Both the position numbers and the translations under genes were made by a program. From Rhynchosporium graminicola (Eukaryota > Ascomycota > Leotiomycetes > Helotiales > Ploettnerulaceae), in contig FJUW01000056.1 in NCBI GenBank assembly GCA_900074885.1, positions 447,310 through 511,309 on the forward strand: a stretch of 64,000 nucleotides of DNA, read 5' to 3'. The notes below the pieces were generated by a model. The model saw only the letters and a list, made by a program, of their open reading frames with translations, searched no databases and was not told where the DNA came from. Below, in pieces: positions 1 through 14,159 of this stretch (position 1 is its first letter; every line of letters starts with the position of its first letter).

Positions 1-3000
1 TAGCTCGTAAAGCTAGCGTGAATAATTAATCGACTCTGAAAATAGACTTATAGAAGAAGCTACTTATAAGGCTTCGGAAATAGCTCTTCTAATAGTACCG
101 AATATTAAGAACACTAGAAGAATACGTTAAGGCTATATAAGCTAAAGATTAAGGCCAATTTATCGAAAGGACCTACTATTCCGAGTCTTCAGCTAAGGCT
201 AGCGCGACTCGGGAACGCCTTATTAATATATACTCCTAGCGCTATATTACTAACTCTTCTTCTTATCCGCAACTAGGCTTACCTACTCCTGAGAACACTA
301 GTACGACTAGTAATTAAACCTCTACGAGTCGTATACTATAGTAAGTGCGAAGCGATACTCCGCGAGCTCTATCGCTAGCGAATTCTCCTTATCACTTCAC
401 GCCTACCTTATATCCACGCTTATCGTCAGCTCGATCTAATACTCTGTATCGTATCAACGCGATTAATACTAATAACGATATTAATAGCGAGTTAGAAGAT
501 AATAATAATAAAGATACGTACGATAACGCTCAGGAGTATATTAAACCTCCGCTAGTAAAAGACTACGCCTAGGGAAAGACTCCTTCCTAGGTAGTATCCG
601 AGATATGCGATATCTTAACCTTACGAAGCTTCTTAGTAATTAATCGTTCACTACGCGTACTACTCTTACTAAGAATAGACTTTCGTATAAGCTACTCGCA
701 CTTCTTAATTCTAGAGCTAATAGATACTATTTCATTAATTATTCTTTTCTTAAATCTCTTTCCTTCTTTCTAAAACCTTTAATTCACTCTCTACTAAACG
801 TAATCCCTATTAAAGGTTTCAATAGCGTTAATAGTAGTATAATTAGTCACTATATAATACTTAACTTAATAGTAGATCGCCGCGTTCAGGTATTTACCCC
901 CTTTCTTATTACTACTCTCGGAAACTATAGTATTATACTCGGAAGGACTTAGCTTTCAGAACATTAAGTACTCTTAGATGCCTCTAAACGACAGATCATT
1001 TAGCTACTAGGTACTCCTCTTAGTAACGTTTATAGCTCTCCGATCGAAATCAAGGACTTACGCAAATACTATACTTACTAGCGCTATTAACACGACGCTA
1101 ACGAACGAGATAAACGCCTTAATTAGTTCTAGGAAGCGTACGAGGTATAGCGAAACGTAGTTAGCTCTCCTATTAATATTCAAGTAGTTACTAACTCTAT
1201 ATCTATTATTAAACGACTACTACTAAACGCTCGGAAACGCACTTCTAAGGAGACTTATAGATATAAGAATATCTAAAACTCTTCCTTAGAGAGTATACTA
1301 TAGGTAACGAACCCTCCTCTACTATTAATAATCAGGGAGAACTATTTCCTTAGCGTTTCTATCACTTCTTATAGACACGCTGAGCTTAAGTCTTTATTAC
1401 CTAAAGAATAAGAAGAGAGTAATAGAGATAAGTCTTTATACGCTAGAGCTACTAATATACGTCCGAAGTATATACGATTCAGTAATATTATTACTTATAT
1501 CCCGCGTGAATCTCTAATTTAGGCTTAAATAGAAGTCTCTATATTAAAAACCTACGTATAAGATTACGCCTGTGTAATTCATACTATAGATCAACAGCTC
1601 CTAGGAATACTATCTCGCGAGTTAATAGAAGCTACTCTAAGTATAAATACAGCTACTACGCTATTTCAGAAGCGCTAATAGCGGCAAAGACTACCTCCTC
1701 GTTCGCTTAGACCTCTCTAAGAGCCTCCTACGCTAGAGATCTATATAATCAGCGGCCTAGCTTTCTATCTCTTATATAAACGCTAGAAGTCTTCTAACGA
1801 TAAGATCTTCTCTACTACTCTCTACGAGATAGATAAGCTTCTTAACGACCGAATTATAGATTAGTAATATAATACTACTATTATATCTTTAACTATCGAC
1901 CTTACGGAACGCTATAAAACCGCCTAGCAATTTACTATTAGCTTAAGCGAATTAGACTCAGAACTACAGATTCCTTACGAGTATAGCTAGTAAGCATATA
2001 TCTTTTCTAAGGAAGCTAGCGACGTTCTCCCTTCTTATTATTTATATGATCACCGAATTGAGCTTAAGGAAGGGGCCGAAAAGAGCCTCAAATACTCCAC
2101 CTTATATAAGATATCAGCTAAGGAACTTGAAGTAATAAAAGCGTATATTACTAATAACTTAGCTAAGGGTTTCATTAAACCTTCTTAAGTACTATACGCT
2201 ATACCTATTCTTTTCGTTAAGAAAGCTAATAGAAGTCTACAGTTCTATATAGACTTTCGAATGCTTAATAACCTCACGAGGAAGGATTAATACCTACTGC
2301 TATTAATCGACGAAACGCTAGCTAGAATCTCTACTACTAAGATCTTCACTAAACTAGATATTCGCTAAGCTTTCTACCGAATTCGAATAGATCTAGCCTC
2401 TGAAGAGTATACGACCTTCCGGACCCGCTATAGAGCGTATAAACACAAGGTGCTATTATTCGGTCTAACTAACGGTCCTGCGATATACTAGTAGTATATG
2501 AATAATATCTTATTCGACTACCTAGACGACTTCTATATAGCATATTTAGACGATATTCTGATCTACTCTAACGACCTATTATAGTATTAATTACACGTAC
2601 ATAAGGTACTATAACGATTACAAGACGCTAGATTATAAGCCGACCTCAAGAAGTATAAATTTAATATCACTCGCACTAAATACCTTAGATTTATTATCTC
2701 TACTTCTGGAATCGAGATAGACCCTGAAAAGGTTAATATCATACGATCTTAGAACTACCTAACTATTATTAAGGGCGTATAATTATTCTTAGGTTTTTAT
2801 AACTTCTACTAGCGATTTATTAAAGACTACAGAATTATCGCGAAACCTCTTATATAACTCACTAAAAACAACGTATTATTCCGGTTCGCTAGAGAGTATA
2901 AAGATACCTTTGATCACCTAAAGCACGCTCTCACTTCGGCACCCCTTCTCTACTACTATTAGTAAGATCTACCTTATATAATCGAAACAGACGCTAGTAA

Positions 3001-5338
3001 CAGAGTAATAGCAGGTGTACTATCGCAATAGCAGGACGAAGACTAGTTCCTAGTAGTTTACTTCTCTAAGACTATACTACTAGCTGAACTTAATTACGCT
3101 ATCTACGATAAGGAAATACTCGTAATTATACGATCTTTCAGTAACTAGAGATCTGAACTCGTAAGCGTACTATATCAGATCCGTATCGTTATTAACTATA
3201 AAGCTCTTAAGTACTTTATAACCTCTAAGTAGTTAAATACACGATAAGTACGATAGGTAGAGCTACTCGTAGATTATAACTTCATGATTACCTATTAACC
3301 TAGGAAGCATAATCTACTCGCTAACGCTCTCTCTCGCAGAATAGATAAATTAGATAATTAAAATAACGCTAAGAGAGCTTAACGTTTATAATAACTATTA
3401 CGTGAAGACTAAATCGATCTAGTACTACTTATAAGTAACCTCCGGAATAGTTCCGACTCTATAGATAGCTTTAAACTTATTAACGCCTTAGAAGTCGCTG
3501 ACTTATCGCTAGTTTTCTCTATAATATAGTAAGTACTTAAAGCTAATCGCGCTACGCTATTACTCTAAGTACTATAGAAATAAGCTCTTTCCGCTACTCC
3601 TAGAAAACTAATAATAGAAAAAGATCTCCTGCTCTACGAAAGAAGATTAATTATACTTAACGTTTTATACCTTCGCACGCTACTTATACGCGAAGTACAC
3701 GATCGATTAGAAACTGCTTATCCAAGTGCAAAGAAGACCTTATAACTCCTATTATTATAGTACTACTAGTACGGGATCGCTTTAACTATTAACTAGTACT
3801 ATCGCAACTGCTATACTTACTGACGAATTCAAGTGCCACAAGATAGGAAGCCCGGACTCCTATAGCTCTTACTAATGCTATCACGCCTATAGGAGTATAT
3901 TACAGTCGATTACTATAGCTTCAATCGCGATAAACACGGTTACGATAACGTTCTCGTATTTATAGATCGTTTTAGTAAATAAGCAATTAGTATTCTATAT
4001 CGTAAGACCTCCGATACGCGTAACCTTATAAAGCTCTACTTATACTATATCTACCGCTATTTCGGAGCTCTACTAATAATTACCTCTAATAGAGGACCTC
4101 AATTCGTTTCTCGCTTTTAGACTACGATTATCACGATTCTTAGTACTAAAAGATAACTCTCTATAATAGACTACCTGTAAACAGATAGTTAAACAGAGAT
4201 CTATAACTAATATCTCTAACGCAGATTACGACCTTTTATCTCTTATTATTAAGACAACTAGTCGGAATTCTTACCTATTATAAACTACGCCTAGATAACC
4301 CTCCCTCACGACTCCCTTAGAGGTCTCTTACTCTTTAAAGTCGTTTATAGATATATACCCTACGTTAATTAGAATTAGAAAGACTTACCTGACTCTACTA
4401 TACCTACTAATAAATTAAATACTTAGTAAGCTCTAGATTACGCTAATCGTCTGCGTAACGCCTAGACTACCGCCTAATTAAGCTTTCTACGCGTATAAGC
4501 TAAGATATCCCGATCTTATAATCGCTCACGCTATAAAGTCGACTTTACTACAGATAACCTTATTTAGCTAGATATACGCTACTTTATAAGCACTCGACCT
4601 AGTAAAAAACTCGACTTCCCGACTAATAGACCCTTCCGTATAGTTGAAAAAGTTAGAAGCTCTTACTATTTAGAGCTCCCTGCTAGTATAAAGGTATATA
4701 ATATCTTCCCTGCTACTAAACTACAAAAGTATCCAAACGATCCTTTACTAGGATAAACCTTACCGCTGCTACTACTTATTAATATCACTAGTGATAACAA
4801 ATAGGAAATCGAAGATATACTTACATGCTATAAGCAGCGTAATAACCTCTCATACCGCGTCTCCTAGTTGAATTAAGACGTCGACCTCACGTAGTATAAT
4901 ACTTCGGATATTAAGTACGCTCCTATAAAGCTTTAGTAGTTCCACCTCGATAACCCGATATAAGTAGGTCCTCCTACTAAGCTCCTTAATTAGCTAAAAG
5001 CTTTCCACGATAGATTAGACGATTACAACTACCTTAATAACAATAAGGAGATAGACTAACGCTCGAGGGCGAGCTTTTTTCGGAGGAGGGAGTAGTATAA
5101 CGACTAGTCAGATTAGAGGTTTAGAGGTTCCCCCCTATTAGTAGAAACACTTACTACTAAGCGAGATTACACGAGTAGAGTTTAGGGGCCCCTTTTCATA
5201 TATATACTTCCCTTCTCTCTCTACTTCTTCACTCCTTAGTTATAGATTTTAAGTTAATTCTTACTATTTCATATTCTATATAATATGAGGTCTTACCCAT
5301 TAGGTAGTGAGTAAGACCTTTCTAGAGCAAGCGTCACA
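1..5338 (+). mobile_element. Ty3/gypsy retrotransposon G, RIP-degraded, 5' end off-window
   Basis: Reading the plus strand through many stops gives the Ty3/gypsy order. A gag-like part covers about 1-1500, including a short stop-free stretch at 345-572. Reverse transcriptase lies at about 2160-2700, with FYIDFR and the catalytic YLDDILIYS at 2543-2569. RNase H is near 2980-3160 (ETDAS). Integrase spans about 3690-4150 (VFIDRFSK-like stretch near 3957), and a chromodomain-like tail lies at about 4800-5060. The purine-rich tract just before 5096 leads into the 3' LTR. The stops are almost all TAG/TAA, as expected from RIP of CAG/CAA/TGG codons. The element is inserted in gypsy copy A0: family A homology starts exactly after the LTR, with tcgag at 5339-5343 as the presumed target duplication. 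The 5' LTR should lie to the left. Not functional. Confidence 0.85.
5096..5338 (+). repeat. 3' LTR of element G
   Basis: Starts tataacgactag (an original TGTAACGA with TG changed to TA) right after a purine tract and ends gcgtcaca. About 243 bp. The start resembles the LTR start of family B. Its partner is outside the window, so the boundary rests on the PPT and on where A0 homology resumes. Confidence 0.65.
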
Positions 5339-7319
5339 TCGAGTAGCTTCGTAAGGGTCTTCTTTAATACTAAGAGTTTATCGCGAGATATATTATATAA
5401 AGAGCTTTATAGTACTATAAGTTCTTTATTATTATATTACTCGAGTTCGATCTTATAGTTAATTCTAGGATCTCGTAATAGTAATAGTATATCTGCCTTC
5501 TTATTATTATATAAGTCGAGGTACTTTTATAGCTAATCAGGAAGTTTCGTTTATAAGTTAATCTTTATCCTTAATATAAGTACTTTTTAGATATCTATTA
5601 TACTTATTATAAATACTTATATCTTATTATATAATCGTCCTCGAGTAAGCCTATTAAATACTACTACTAATACTGCGAAGTAGTCTAGCTCGTAGTCCGG
5701 CTTTTATACTTAGTTATATAAGGTCGTAATAGTAGTATTAATATAATATTATAACTTTAGTATAATTATATATATCGTTTTTCTTGAACTATAATAATCC
5801 TAAAATCAGATCGTAGTCTTCTAGGCGTAGTACTATATAGAAGAAAGCCTTAGCTTTCTTATACTTATCGATATCTATTTCGATAACTACTACTTCTATA
5901 ATAGGACTTCTCCCTCTTTCGAACGAACTTATCTCGATAAGGAAAATAAGGAAACGCTAGAGATAGTAATAAGTAGTAAAGCAGGAATTAATAATACTAT
6001 ATTGAAAGCACTTAGTATTAAGTAGAGTTTTAGTATAATACTCTTTATTAATTATTATAAATACTAAGAAAAGGGCTCTATTTATTATATCTTTAACTTA
6101 ATCTTAAGCTTCTACTATTATTACTTAATTAACATCCTTCTACTTCTATTAGCGATTTTCAATAGAAGCTATTCTTTTCCCGAGCTCTCTAACTTAGAGC
6201 TCGATTCGTCTATCTCGATTACTTTTGTTTTCGATTTCTTTATCTTCGTCTTAGCTATTACTATATAGCTTTTCTTCTTCTTAGTTTTAGCTAGCTTCGT
6301 ATAGTAGTTATAGACTATATATTTATCTTATCTATAGTAGAAGTAAAGTCGTTCTGATTTCCGTCTTTCGATCTCGGCAGGACTTACTTATTAGAGTTCT
6401 TTCCTTATTATTATAGCTATAATAGTAGTAAGAGTTACTTCTTATTCTATTAAGTCTATTATATATCGATCTACCTCAGGGGATTATCCGTATACTTACT
6501 TCTATTAGTCTATTCTAGCTAATAGCTCCTTAACTTCAGTTAGCTAGTCGCTAACTATTCGTAATTATAAATAATACTCTTTATATAATTATTCCTCTTT
6601 TATTTCGATTATACTATAGATTAGAGTAATAGTAGTAATAGCCTTTAAGTAACTCTTCTTAATTATATCTACTTAGTCTTATCCCTCTGCTTCGAGGATC
6701 AGCTAATTGAAATTATTAAGGAACTCGTTTAAAAGATAAGCTCTTTACTTAATCTTATTTAGTTAGCTTATAGCTTTCTACTAGTAATAAGAGTTACGAA
6801 AAGTAGTAGCTATCTATTAGAATAACTTCTTAACTATTAACTACTCTTACCTCTAATCGAAGCTTACTTAAGAGTAAATTCGTCCTATAGTCTCGCTTAA
6901 GAAATAGCTAAACATATACTATATCCTTTCCCTCTTATTACTAATAGTAATAGTATCGATCTCTAGCTTTACTCGTAAGATACTCTCGAATTAGAAGTAT
7001 AAGGCTAGGTTAATACTATCGAACTTTTCGGGTTTCAGTATATATTACTTAGTTATTATAAGTAGTTCCGGGGTTGTTAATCGTATTATATCGATAGAAG
7101 TTAGTACTACTAGTAGTACTAGTAGTATATTTTATCGTACTTCTATATCTTCGATCCTACTAGTTAGAGTAGTAGTCGCATTTACTTATTATACTACTAG
7201 CTTAATAACTTATTATCTTTATGCCTCGAAGGTATCTAGTAGCTACTAAGAGAGCTATTCTTCTACTATAGTAAACCGTTTATTCTAGCGTTATTATAAT
7301 TACTACTTATATAATAGTC

Positions 7320-7640
7320 GTATAAATAGCCGGACTTACTATACGTAGTCCGAGGCGTCTATTTATTATAATCGTAAGTAAGGCAGCCGGATCTATTATA
7401 TATAGTCCGAGGCGTCTATCTCCGTATCGTAGGTATACGTATAGTAATAGTAAGGCTAGGATACTAGCTTTCTTATGCATACGTAAGTAAGGCAGCCGGA
7501 TCTACTATATATAGTCTAAAGCGTCTATCTCTATATCGTAAGTATACGTATAATATTAGTAGGGCTAGGGTACTAGCTTTCTTATGTACGCGTATTATCT
7601 ACTGCTCGAAAGCAGATCCTCTTTCGTTTAATTAAGAATA
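7320..7640 (-). repeat. Tandem leader repeats of A0
   Basis: At least two copies of a module containing gccggatct, the 12-bp palindrome actatatatagt and aggcgtctat, followed by a spacer ending in ctagctttctta. The same module recurs in A1 at 14160-14722 and in A2 near 36960-37165. It lies between the 5' LTR and gag, in the untranslated leader. Confidence 0.7.
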
Positions 7641-7661
7641 TTAGAAATAAGTTAGTTCTAA

Positions 7662-8343
7662 TATTATAAGGCGGATATAAAGTATATAATATAAAAGCTT
7701 ATCTGTATTATAAGGAGAATTAACTAAGGAGAGAAGGGAGATATAAGAGTCTCCCTTCGAAGAAAAGGTAATGTTGGATTTGTAACCAGTACCTTGGTCA
7801 GTTCTGCCTGCATTAGCATACACACCCTGTACCTTGTCAGTACATGTTCTTAGTACCTGGCTCAGTACCTTGCCCATGTACCTTGTTATACCTGGCACCT
7901 AAACCCTGTACCTTGTAAATAGCCTGTACCCTGCATACTCTATTAGAGTTACCATGAAGGTTCTCGATAGAGTTTTACTACTCTCTATTACGTATATCGT
8001 ACTTCTAGAGGTTTCTACTGACGTACTACTGACGTAGTATGATTCTACAGTATACGTGTCCTCTTCTATGGAGTTCTGTATTACGTAGTATAGAATATTC
8101 TAGAGAGCTCACATAGCTATATAAGTAGCTAGAATCTCTCCTGTAGTTAGCTCTCTTCAAGCAATCAAAGCAAGTCAAATTGATTACCTATTATTCTGAC
8201 CTTTGGCCGATTTCCACCCTCAATTTTCACAGGTAATACTATAGCTGCTAGTAGCAGTAGTATCGGTATACGTATGACTATAAGTCAGGTACTAGCGTAG
8301 ACGCCTTAGGCGTTAAGCATACTAACGGGTGCAACCCGTTATA
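7662..8343 (-). repeat. 5' LTR of A0, split by a copia solo LTR
   Basis: Without the 460-bp insert at 7772-8231 and one 5-bp duplication, the LTR is exactly 217 bp, the same as the other family A LTRs. On the plus strand it starts tattataaggcg and ends acccgttata. Confidence 0.85.
7772..8231 (+). repeat. Solo LTR of copia family K (460 bp)
   Basis: Starts tgttggatttgtaac and ends caattttcaca, the TGTTGG...CA ends typical of Ty1/copia LTRs. It is flanked by the exact duplication ggtaa (7767-7771 and 8232-8236). The first 170 bp carry several copies of gtaccttg. CpA and TpG are still frequent, so it is much less RIP-damaged than the A LTR it interrupts. The reverse complement of 63216-63675 matches along its full length (also 460 bp). 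The internal region was presumably lost by LTR-LTR recombination. Confidence 0.9.
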
Positions 8344-9031
8344 AATACTAGAAGATTTCTAACTAAATCTACTTATTACAATATTATAAGATTATTTCTT
8401 TTCCTTCTTACTTTTAATTATTTAATTAATATATCTATAATCTAGTTTAATAGCCCTTACTCTAAGGAAGAGATCCTCTCTACTTCTCATTACTTACCTT
8501 AATCCTAATATAATCCTGAAATCTATTCTTTCTAATCTATCAATTATATTAATAGAGATAATAATTCTAAGCTTAAGCTTAAGTAATATAATCCCTTAGA
8601 TAATCTATCTAACTACTTTATCTACGAAATTTCTCCAATTCTTTATTAAACTAAATTATCATCTTATATATTAAAAGCTCTTTCATCTTGAAAGAAGATT
8701 ATTATACTTTCCTATAGCTATAAATCTACTACTATTACTCTAAAGTCTACTAGAGTAAAGCGCGAGATAAATAAGTAATCCCTTAATACTATATTTATTA
8801 TTTTATAAATATTCTAATATCTAGTAGATAGAGAGAATAATAATCCTGATTAAAAATATATTAGTATAAGGATTAAGAGCACTAGACTAAAAAGTTATTA
8901 CTATATAAATATAGTTATAAAATTAAAGAGATACTACTCTTATACCTCTTCTAGCTATATTCCTACTACTCTATAGATAATCACTTAAGCTAAGGAGTTT
9001 ATAGATAGAAATAGTACTAAGGAATCCGTAA
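8344..9031. mobile_element. Decayed repeat, left part of the copia-related remnant C
   Basis: RIP-mutated sequence between A0 and A1. From about 8870 to 9026 it matches 55800-55975. The match resumes beyond A1 at 14963, so A1 inserted into this repeat with target duplication cgtaa. The shared part reads best on the plus strand (RYYSY..S.YIPAT, AKEFIDR) and is convergent to copia pol on the other side. Nothing is recognised in 8344-8870. Confidence 0.55.
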
Positions 9032-9248
9032 TATCACGGGGCCAATACAAAGTATATAGTGCAAAAGCTCGTCTGTATTATAAGAAGAACTTACTACGGA
9101 GAGAAGAGAGAAATAAGAGTCTCCCTTCGAAGAAAAGTTAATACCGCGGCCGCTAGTAGCAGTAGTATTAGAACACGTATAATAATACGTCAGATACTAG
9201 CGTAGACGCCTTAGGCGTTAAGTATACTAACAGGTATAACCTGTTATA
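9032..9248 (-). repeat. 3' LTR of A1
   Basis: 217 bp; plus-strand start tatcacgggg, end aacctgttata. It contains cgcggccgctag and the inverted repeat gacgccttaggcgt. Confidence 0.9.
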
Positions 9249-12200
9249 TTACCCTCCTCCTGTTTCGAGGTTAGGCCTATCGAGTCTATTTTTCTCTTCC
9301 TACTTATTAAGCGCTATAGTAGTATTAAGAGCTACTTCCGGTTCCTATATTAGTCTTACGTAACCTATCTATTTAACTAGATACTTCTTCTTTATTTAGC
9401 CTCCTCTTTAAAAGGCTCTCTCTACTAGGATTTCTTCTACTTCGAACTCGTCTTCGTCTACTATTAGCAGTAGTAGTAGCTATAAGTTATCCTATACTTA
9501 GCTTAGTAATAGATCAGTAGTAGCTAAGCGTAATAACAATATATAAAAAATATTATATATTCCTAGCGGCGTATCTAAGCGATAGCTATATAACCCTACT
9601 GCTTCGAGTACTATATACTTAGCTTACTTTATATCGAGCTTCTTCGCGGGCCGATTCGTACGAATATTCTATAAACTTAACTAGACTTTATCTCTAACTT
9701 TAAACTCTAGTACTTACTAGTAATAGTAGTTAGTAACCTCTTCTTAAACTTATTATACTACTACTATTATTATCTATAATTATTCCTTAGCGTCTTATAG
9801 CTTCTTTAAGATTATATCTGCCTTTTAAATAAGTAAGCAAGTAGTAGTAATAATAAGTTTATTTTCGATATATAAATCGATATATTATATATAGTAACTA
9901 TAAGTTGGGAAGAAAGGGCTTATCCCTATTAATATAGCGTCTCGATCGTTAATTACTACCTCTATTAATAGTAATATATTAAACTAATCGTCTTATACGA
10001 AGTCTATAAATACATATAAATATATCTCTAATATCTGATTTATCCTTTCTATAGAGCTATCGGTTTCCGGGTAATAAGCTATAGAAAGGTATCGCGTAAT
10101 CCCTAGTAAAGTATATACCTGTATTTATAATATTCCGACGAACTATTTCCCTTAATCAGATATGATTACGCGTAATAATACGTATTATTTATAATAGACT
10201 TATATAAACTACTTTACTATAGCTTCTATATTAATTAATAGTAGCTCGTTATATATAATCCCTTTCCTAAGCTAATTAGTAACTACGATTAAGTTAGTAT
10301 ATCTTTTACTTTCTAGAAGATTAATAATAAAATCGAAAGAGATTTCTTATTAGATTTAGTCTAGTAATAGTAATAGCTTAAGGAATCCTTACCTTTAGTC
10401 TCGCTACGACTTATTCCTTCTATAAGTATTGCAGTTCCGAACGAACTTTCTTATATCTTTTGATATCTATAGCTAGAAGAACTACTAACTTATAATAATA
10501 GTAGTTAAATCTTATTCTAGGTATCTATATATCTTAGTATTATATATCGCTTAGATTAGCTTCATATATAGTTCTTCGGAATCAAGGACTTATAATCTGC
10601 CTCGGAATTATAACTTATCTGCCTCTAATAGCGAATACTCTAATACTAATACTCTTAGCTCTAGCGTAATAAGGAATATACGCTAGTTATCGCGCACTAC
10701 CTTAGCTGCTCTCTAGTATATACTATCGGCTTATTCCGCTTATAACTAGAGTCCCTTAAGTATTATAGAAGTAGTAATAGTAGTATCGTTATCCGAGGCA
10801 GCTTCGTTAACTACTTAAAGTTCTTTAACTTATAGGGATTTATTCTATAGTCGCGAGGCTTCTTCTTCTTCTTAGCGTCTTCGATCTTATCGTATTATAA
10901 CTAGGGCTACTATTACTATCCCTTATAGTAGTAATAGTTCTCGTGGTACCTTTAGCTTAATTAGTTAGACTAACTAGTACTAGAGTTATTTATCTTCTAT
11001 ACTATAGAGTATATTCTATTCGCGTCGTAAGAGTATATCTATAAGCTTATTTTCTTTCCCGGGGATATAACTAATCGTATAGTTAAACTATAAGAGAAGT
11101 AGTAATTATTATATTTACTACTTTATAAGCTACTATACTATTATGAAATACTCGAGGTTCTTATAATTAGTACGAATATAGAATTCTTATACGCTTTTTA
11201 ATTCGTATTATTACTCTTTAAAGTAATATATAATAGCTAATATTTCCTTATTATAGATTTCGTAGTTATATTTAGCTAAAGCGTTTTTCTTCGAGAAGAA
11301 TACGTAAAGTCATAAGTATCCTTAGTTATCGAATTATATAAGTACCCCTCTTATTACTTATCTAGAGGAGTCTATTTCGAGTATTATTTCTTAGTCAAGG
11401 TCGAATTACGCTAGCGTAAGTCTAGTAATAAATACATCTTCTAACTTCTTAAATACTTTATCTGCAGCTTTATCCTACTACTATAGCTACTTCTTATAAG
11501 TAAGCTATATTAATAGTAGCGTGATTATTAAGTAATCCTTAATAAATATCTAGTAGAAATTTGTAAATCCTAAGAAGCTTCGTACTTCTTTTATTAAAGT
11601 CGAGAGTTCCTATTCTCGAATCGCTTATACTTTCTCAGGGTCTATTTAAACACCCTCTTTTATATCGATTATAAACCTAAGGTATTTCGTTGTTTATACT
11701 TCGAATTCGTACTTATTAATATCTAGTTATAGCTTAGCTTCGCGTAATCTTATTATAAGCTTCGCTACTTACTTTCGGTAGTAATAGTAATTACTATCTA
11801 TATAGATTAAAATATCTTTAATATAAGTAAAATAGAATTTATCTAAGTAATCGTATAAGGCCTAATTAATATATTATTAAATATACTTAGAGTATTCACG
11901 AGTCTAAAAAGAGTTACTAGCTACTTATATAGACTATATCTCGTACTAAAAGCTATTTTCTATTTATTACGAGTATTAATACGTATCTTATAAAAAGCAG
12001 TAGTAATATCTAGTTTCGTAAACTATTTCGCTTTCCTAATATTCCGAAGAGTTTCGTAGATTAGTAGTAGTAAGTATCGATCCTTCTTTGTAATTCGATT
12101 CAACTTATAATAGTCGATATAAAATCGTAGCTTATTTCCTAGTTTCTTTATAAATAAGATAAAAGTAATAGCAGGCGAGTTACTAACTCGAATAAATCCC

Positions 12201-14159
12201 TTATTAAGGAGCTCCATAAGAGACTTCTATAGTACTAAGAGTTTATCGCAAGATATAATATATAAGGGGCCCTAGGGTAATATAAGTTCCTTATTATTAT
12301 ATAGTCAGAGTTTAATCTTATAGTTAATCTCGGGATTATATAGTAATAGTAATATATCTACCTTCTTATTATCATATAAGTCGAGGTACTTATATAACTA
12401 ATTAGGGAGTTTCGATCGCGGGTTAGTCTTTATCTTTAGTATAAGAGCCTTCTAGATATCCGCTATACTTATAGTAAATACTTATATCTTCTTATATAAC
12501 TATCCTCGAGTAAGCTTATTAAATACTACTGCTAATATAGCGAAGTAGTCTAGCTCGTAGTCCGGCTCCTATGCTCGGTTACGTAAGGTCGTAGCAATAG
12601 TATTAATATAATATTATAACTTCAAGGCGATTATACGTATATTATTCCTTTTAAACTATAATAATACTAAAATTAAGTTATAGTCTTCTAGGTATAATAC
12701 TACGTAGAAGAAAGCCCTAGCTTCCTTATATCTATCGATATCGATCTCTATAACTACTACTTCTATAATAGGACTTCTTTCTCCTTCGAACGAACTTATT
12801 TCGATAAGGGAAATAAGGAAACGCTAGAGGCAGTAGCAAGTAATAAAGTTAGAATTAACAATACTATATAAAAAATAATTAGTATTAAGTAGAATCTTAG
12901 CGTAATACTCTTTATTAATTATTATAAATACTAAGAAAAGAGCTTTATTTATTATGTTCTTAAACTAATCCTAAGCCTCTACTACTATTACTTATTTAAT
13001 CTCCTTTTATTTCTATTAGCGATTTTAGATAGAAGCTATTCTTTTCTCGAGTTCTCTAACTCGGAGCTTAATCTTTCTATCTCGACTTCCTTTAACTTCG
13101 ACTTCTTTATTTTCTTCTTAGCTATTATTACCTAGCCTTTCTTCTTCTTAGTTATAGCGAGTTTTATATAGTAGTTATAAACTATATATTTATCTTATCT
13201 ATAGTAGAGGTAAAGCCGCTCTACTTTCCGTCTCTCGATCTCTATAGAGCTTACTTATTAGGGTTCCTTCTTTATTATTATAACTATAGTAATAGTAGGA
13301 GTTACTTTCTAATCTATCGAATCTACTACTTATCAGTTAGTCTTAGGAAACCGCTCTCGTATCTGCTTCTAATAGTCTACTCTAGCGGATAGCTTTTAAC
13401 TTCAGCTAGCTACTTGCTAATTATACGTAATTACGAATAGTACTTTTCGTACGATTATTCTTCCTTTATATCGATAGTGCTACGGACTAAGGCAGTAGTA
13501 ATAATAGCCTTTAAGTAACTCTTCTTAATTACGCTAGCTTAGTCTTATCCTTCTACTTCGAGGATTAGCTAATTGAAATTATTAAGAAATTCGTTTCAAA
13601 GATAAGTTCCTAACTTAATCTTATTTAGCTAGCTTATAGCTTTCTATTAGTAGTATAAGTCGCGAAAGGTAGTAGCTATCTATTAAAATAGCCCTTCGAC
13701 TATTAACTACCCTTATTATTAAGTAAAGCTTATCTATAGGTAAATTCGGCTTATAGCCTCGCCTAAGAGATAGCTGATCGCGTACTATATTCGTTCCCTC
13801 TTATTACTAATAGTAGTAGTATCGATCTCTAGCTTCGCTCGTAGGATACCCTCGAATTAAGAGTATAGGGCTAGGTCGATATTATCGAACTTTTCGAGTC
13901 TCGGTATATGTTACTTCGTAGCTATAGTTAGCTCCGGAGTTATCGATCGTATCATATCGTTTAGGGTTAGTACTATTAGTAGTATTAGCTAGGCGTTTCG
14001 TCGTTCTATATCTTCGATCCTACCGGCTAAAGTAGCTATCGAACTTGCTTATTACACTACTAGCTTAGTTACTTATTATCTTTATATCTCGAAGGTATCT
14101 AGTTGCTACTACGAGGGCTGTTCTTCTGCTATTATAAACTGTATATCCTAGTATTATCG

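Larger units (their letters stand above)
5339..8343 (-). mobile_element. Ty3/gypsy copy A0, 5' half, truncated
   Basis: Minus-strand copy of family A, matching about 12206-14957 of the complete copy A1. It holds the 5' LTR (7662-8343, split by a solo LTR), a tandem-repeat leader (about 7320-7640), the gag region (about 5800-7200) and the start of pol. It stops at 5339, where element G has inserted. The missing RT/integrase half and 3' LTR should lie left of the window, beyond G. Heavily RIP-mutated with no usable reading frame. Confidence 0.8.

Noticed and set aside
345..572. 75-codon plus frame as a gene
   Set aside because: A stop-free window within the RIP-mutated gag region of element G, with flanks that continue in frame through stops.
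7641..7898. 85-codon minus-strand frame at the K/A0 junction
   Set aside because: Spans the join between an A LTR and a K solo LTR, both non-coding; a composite of two repeats.
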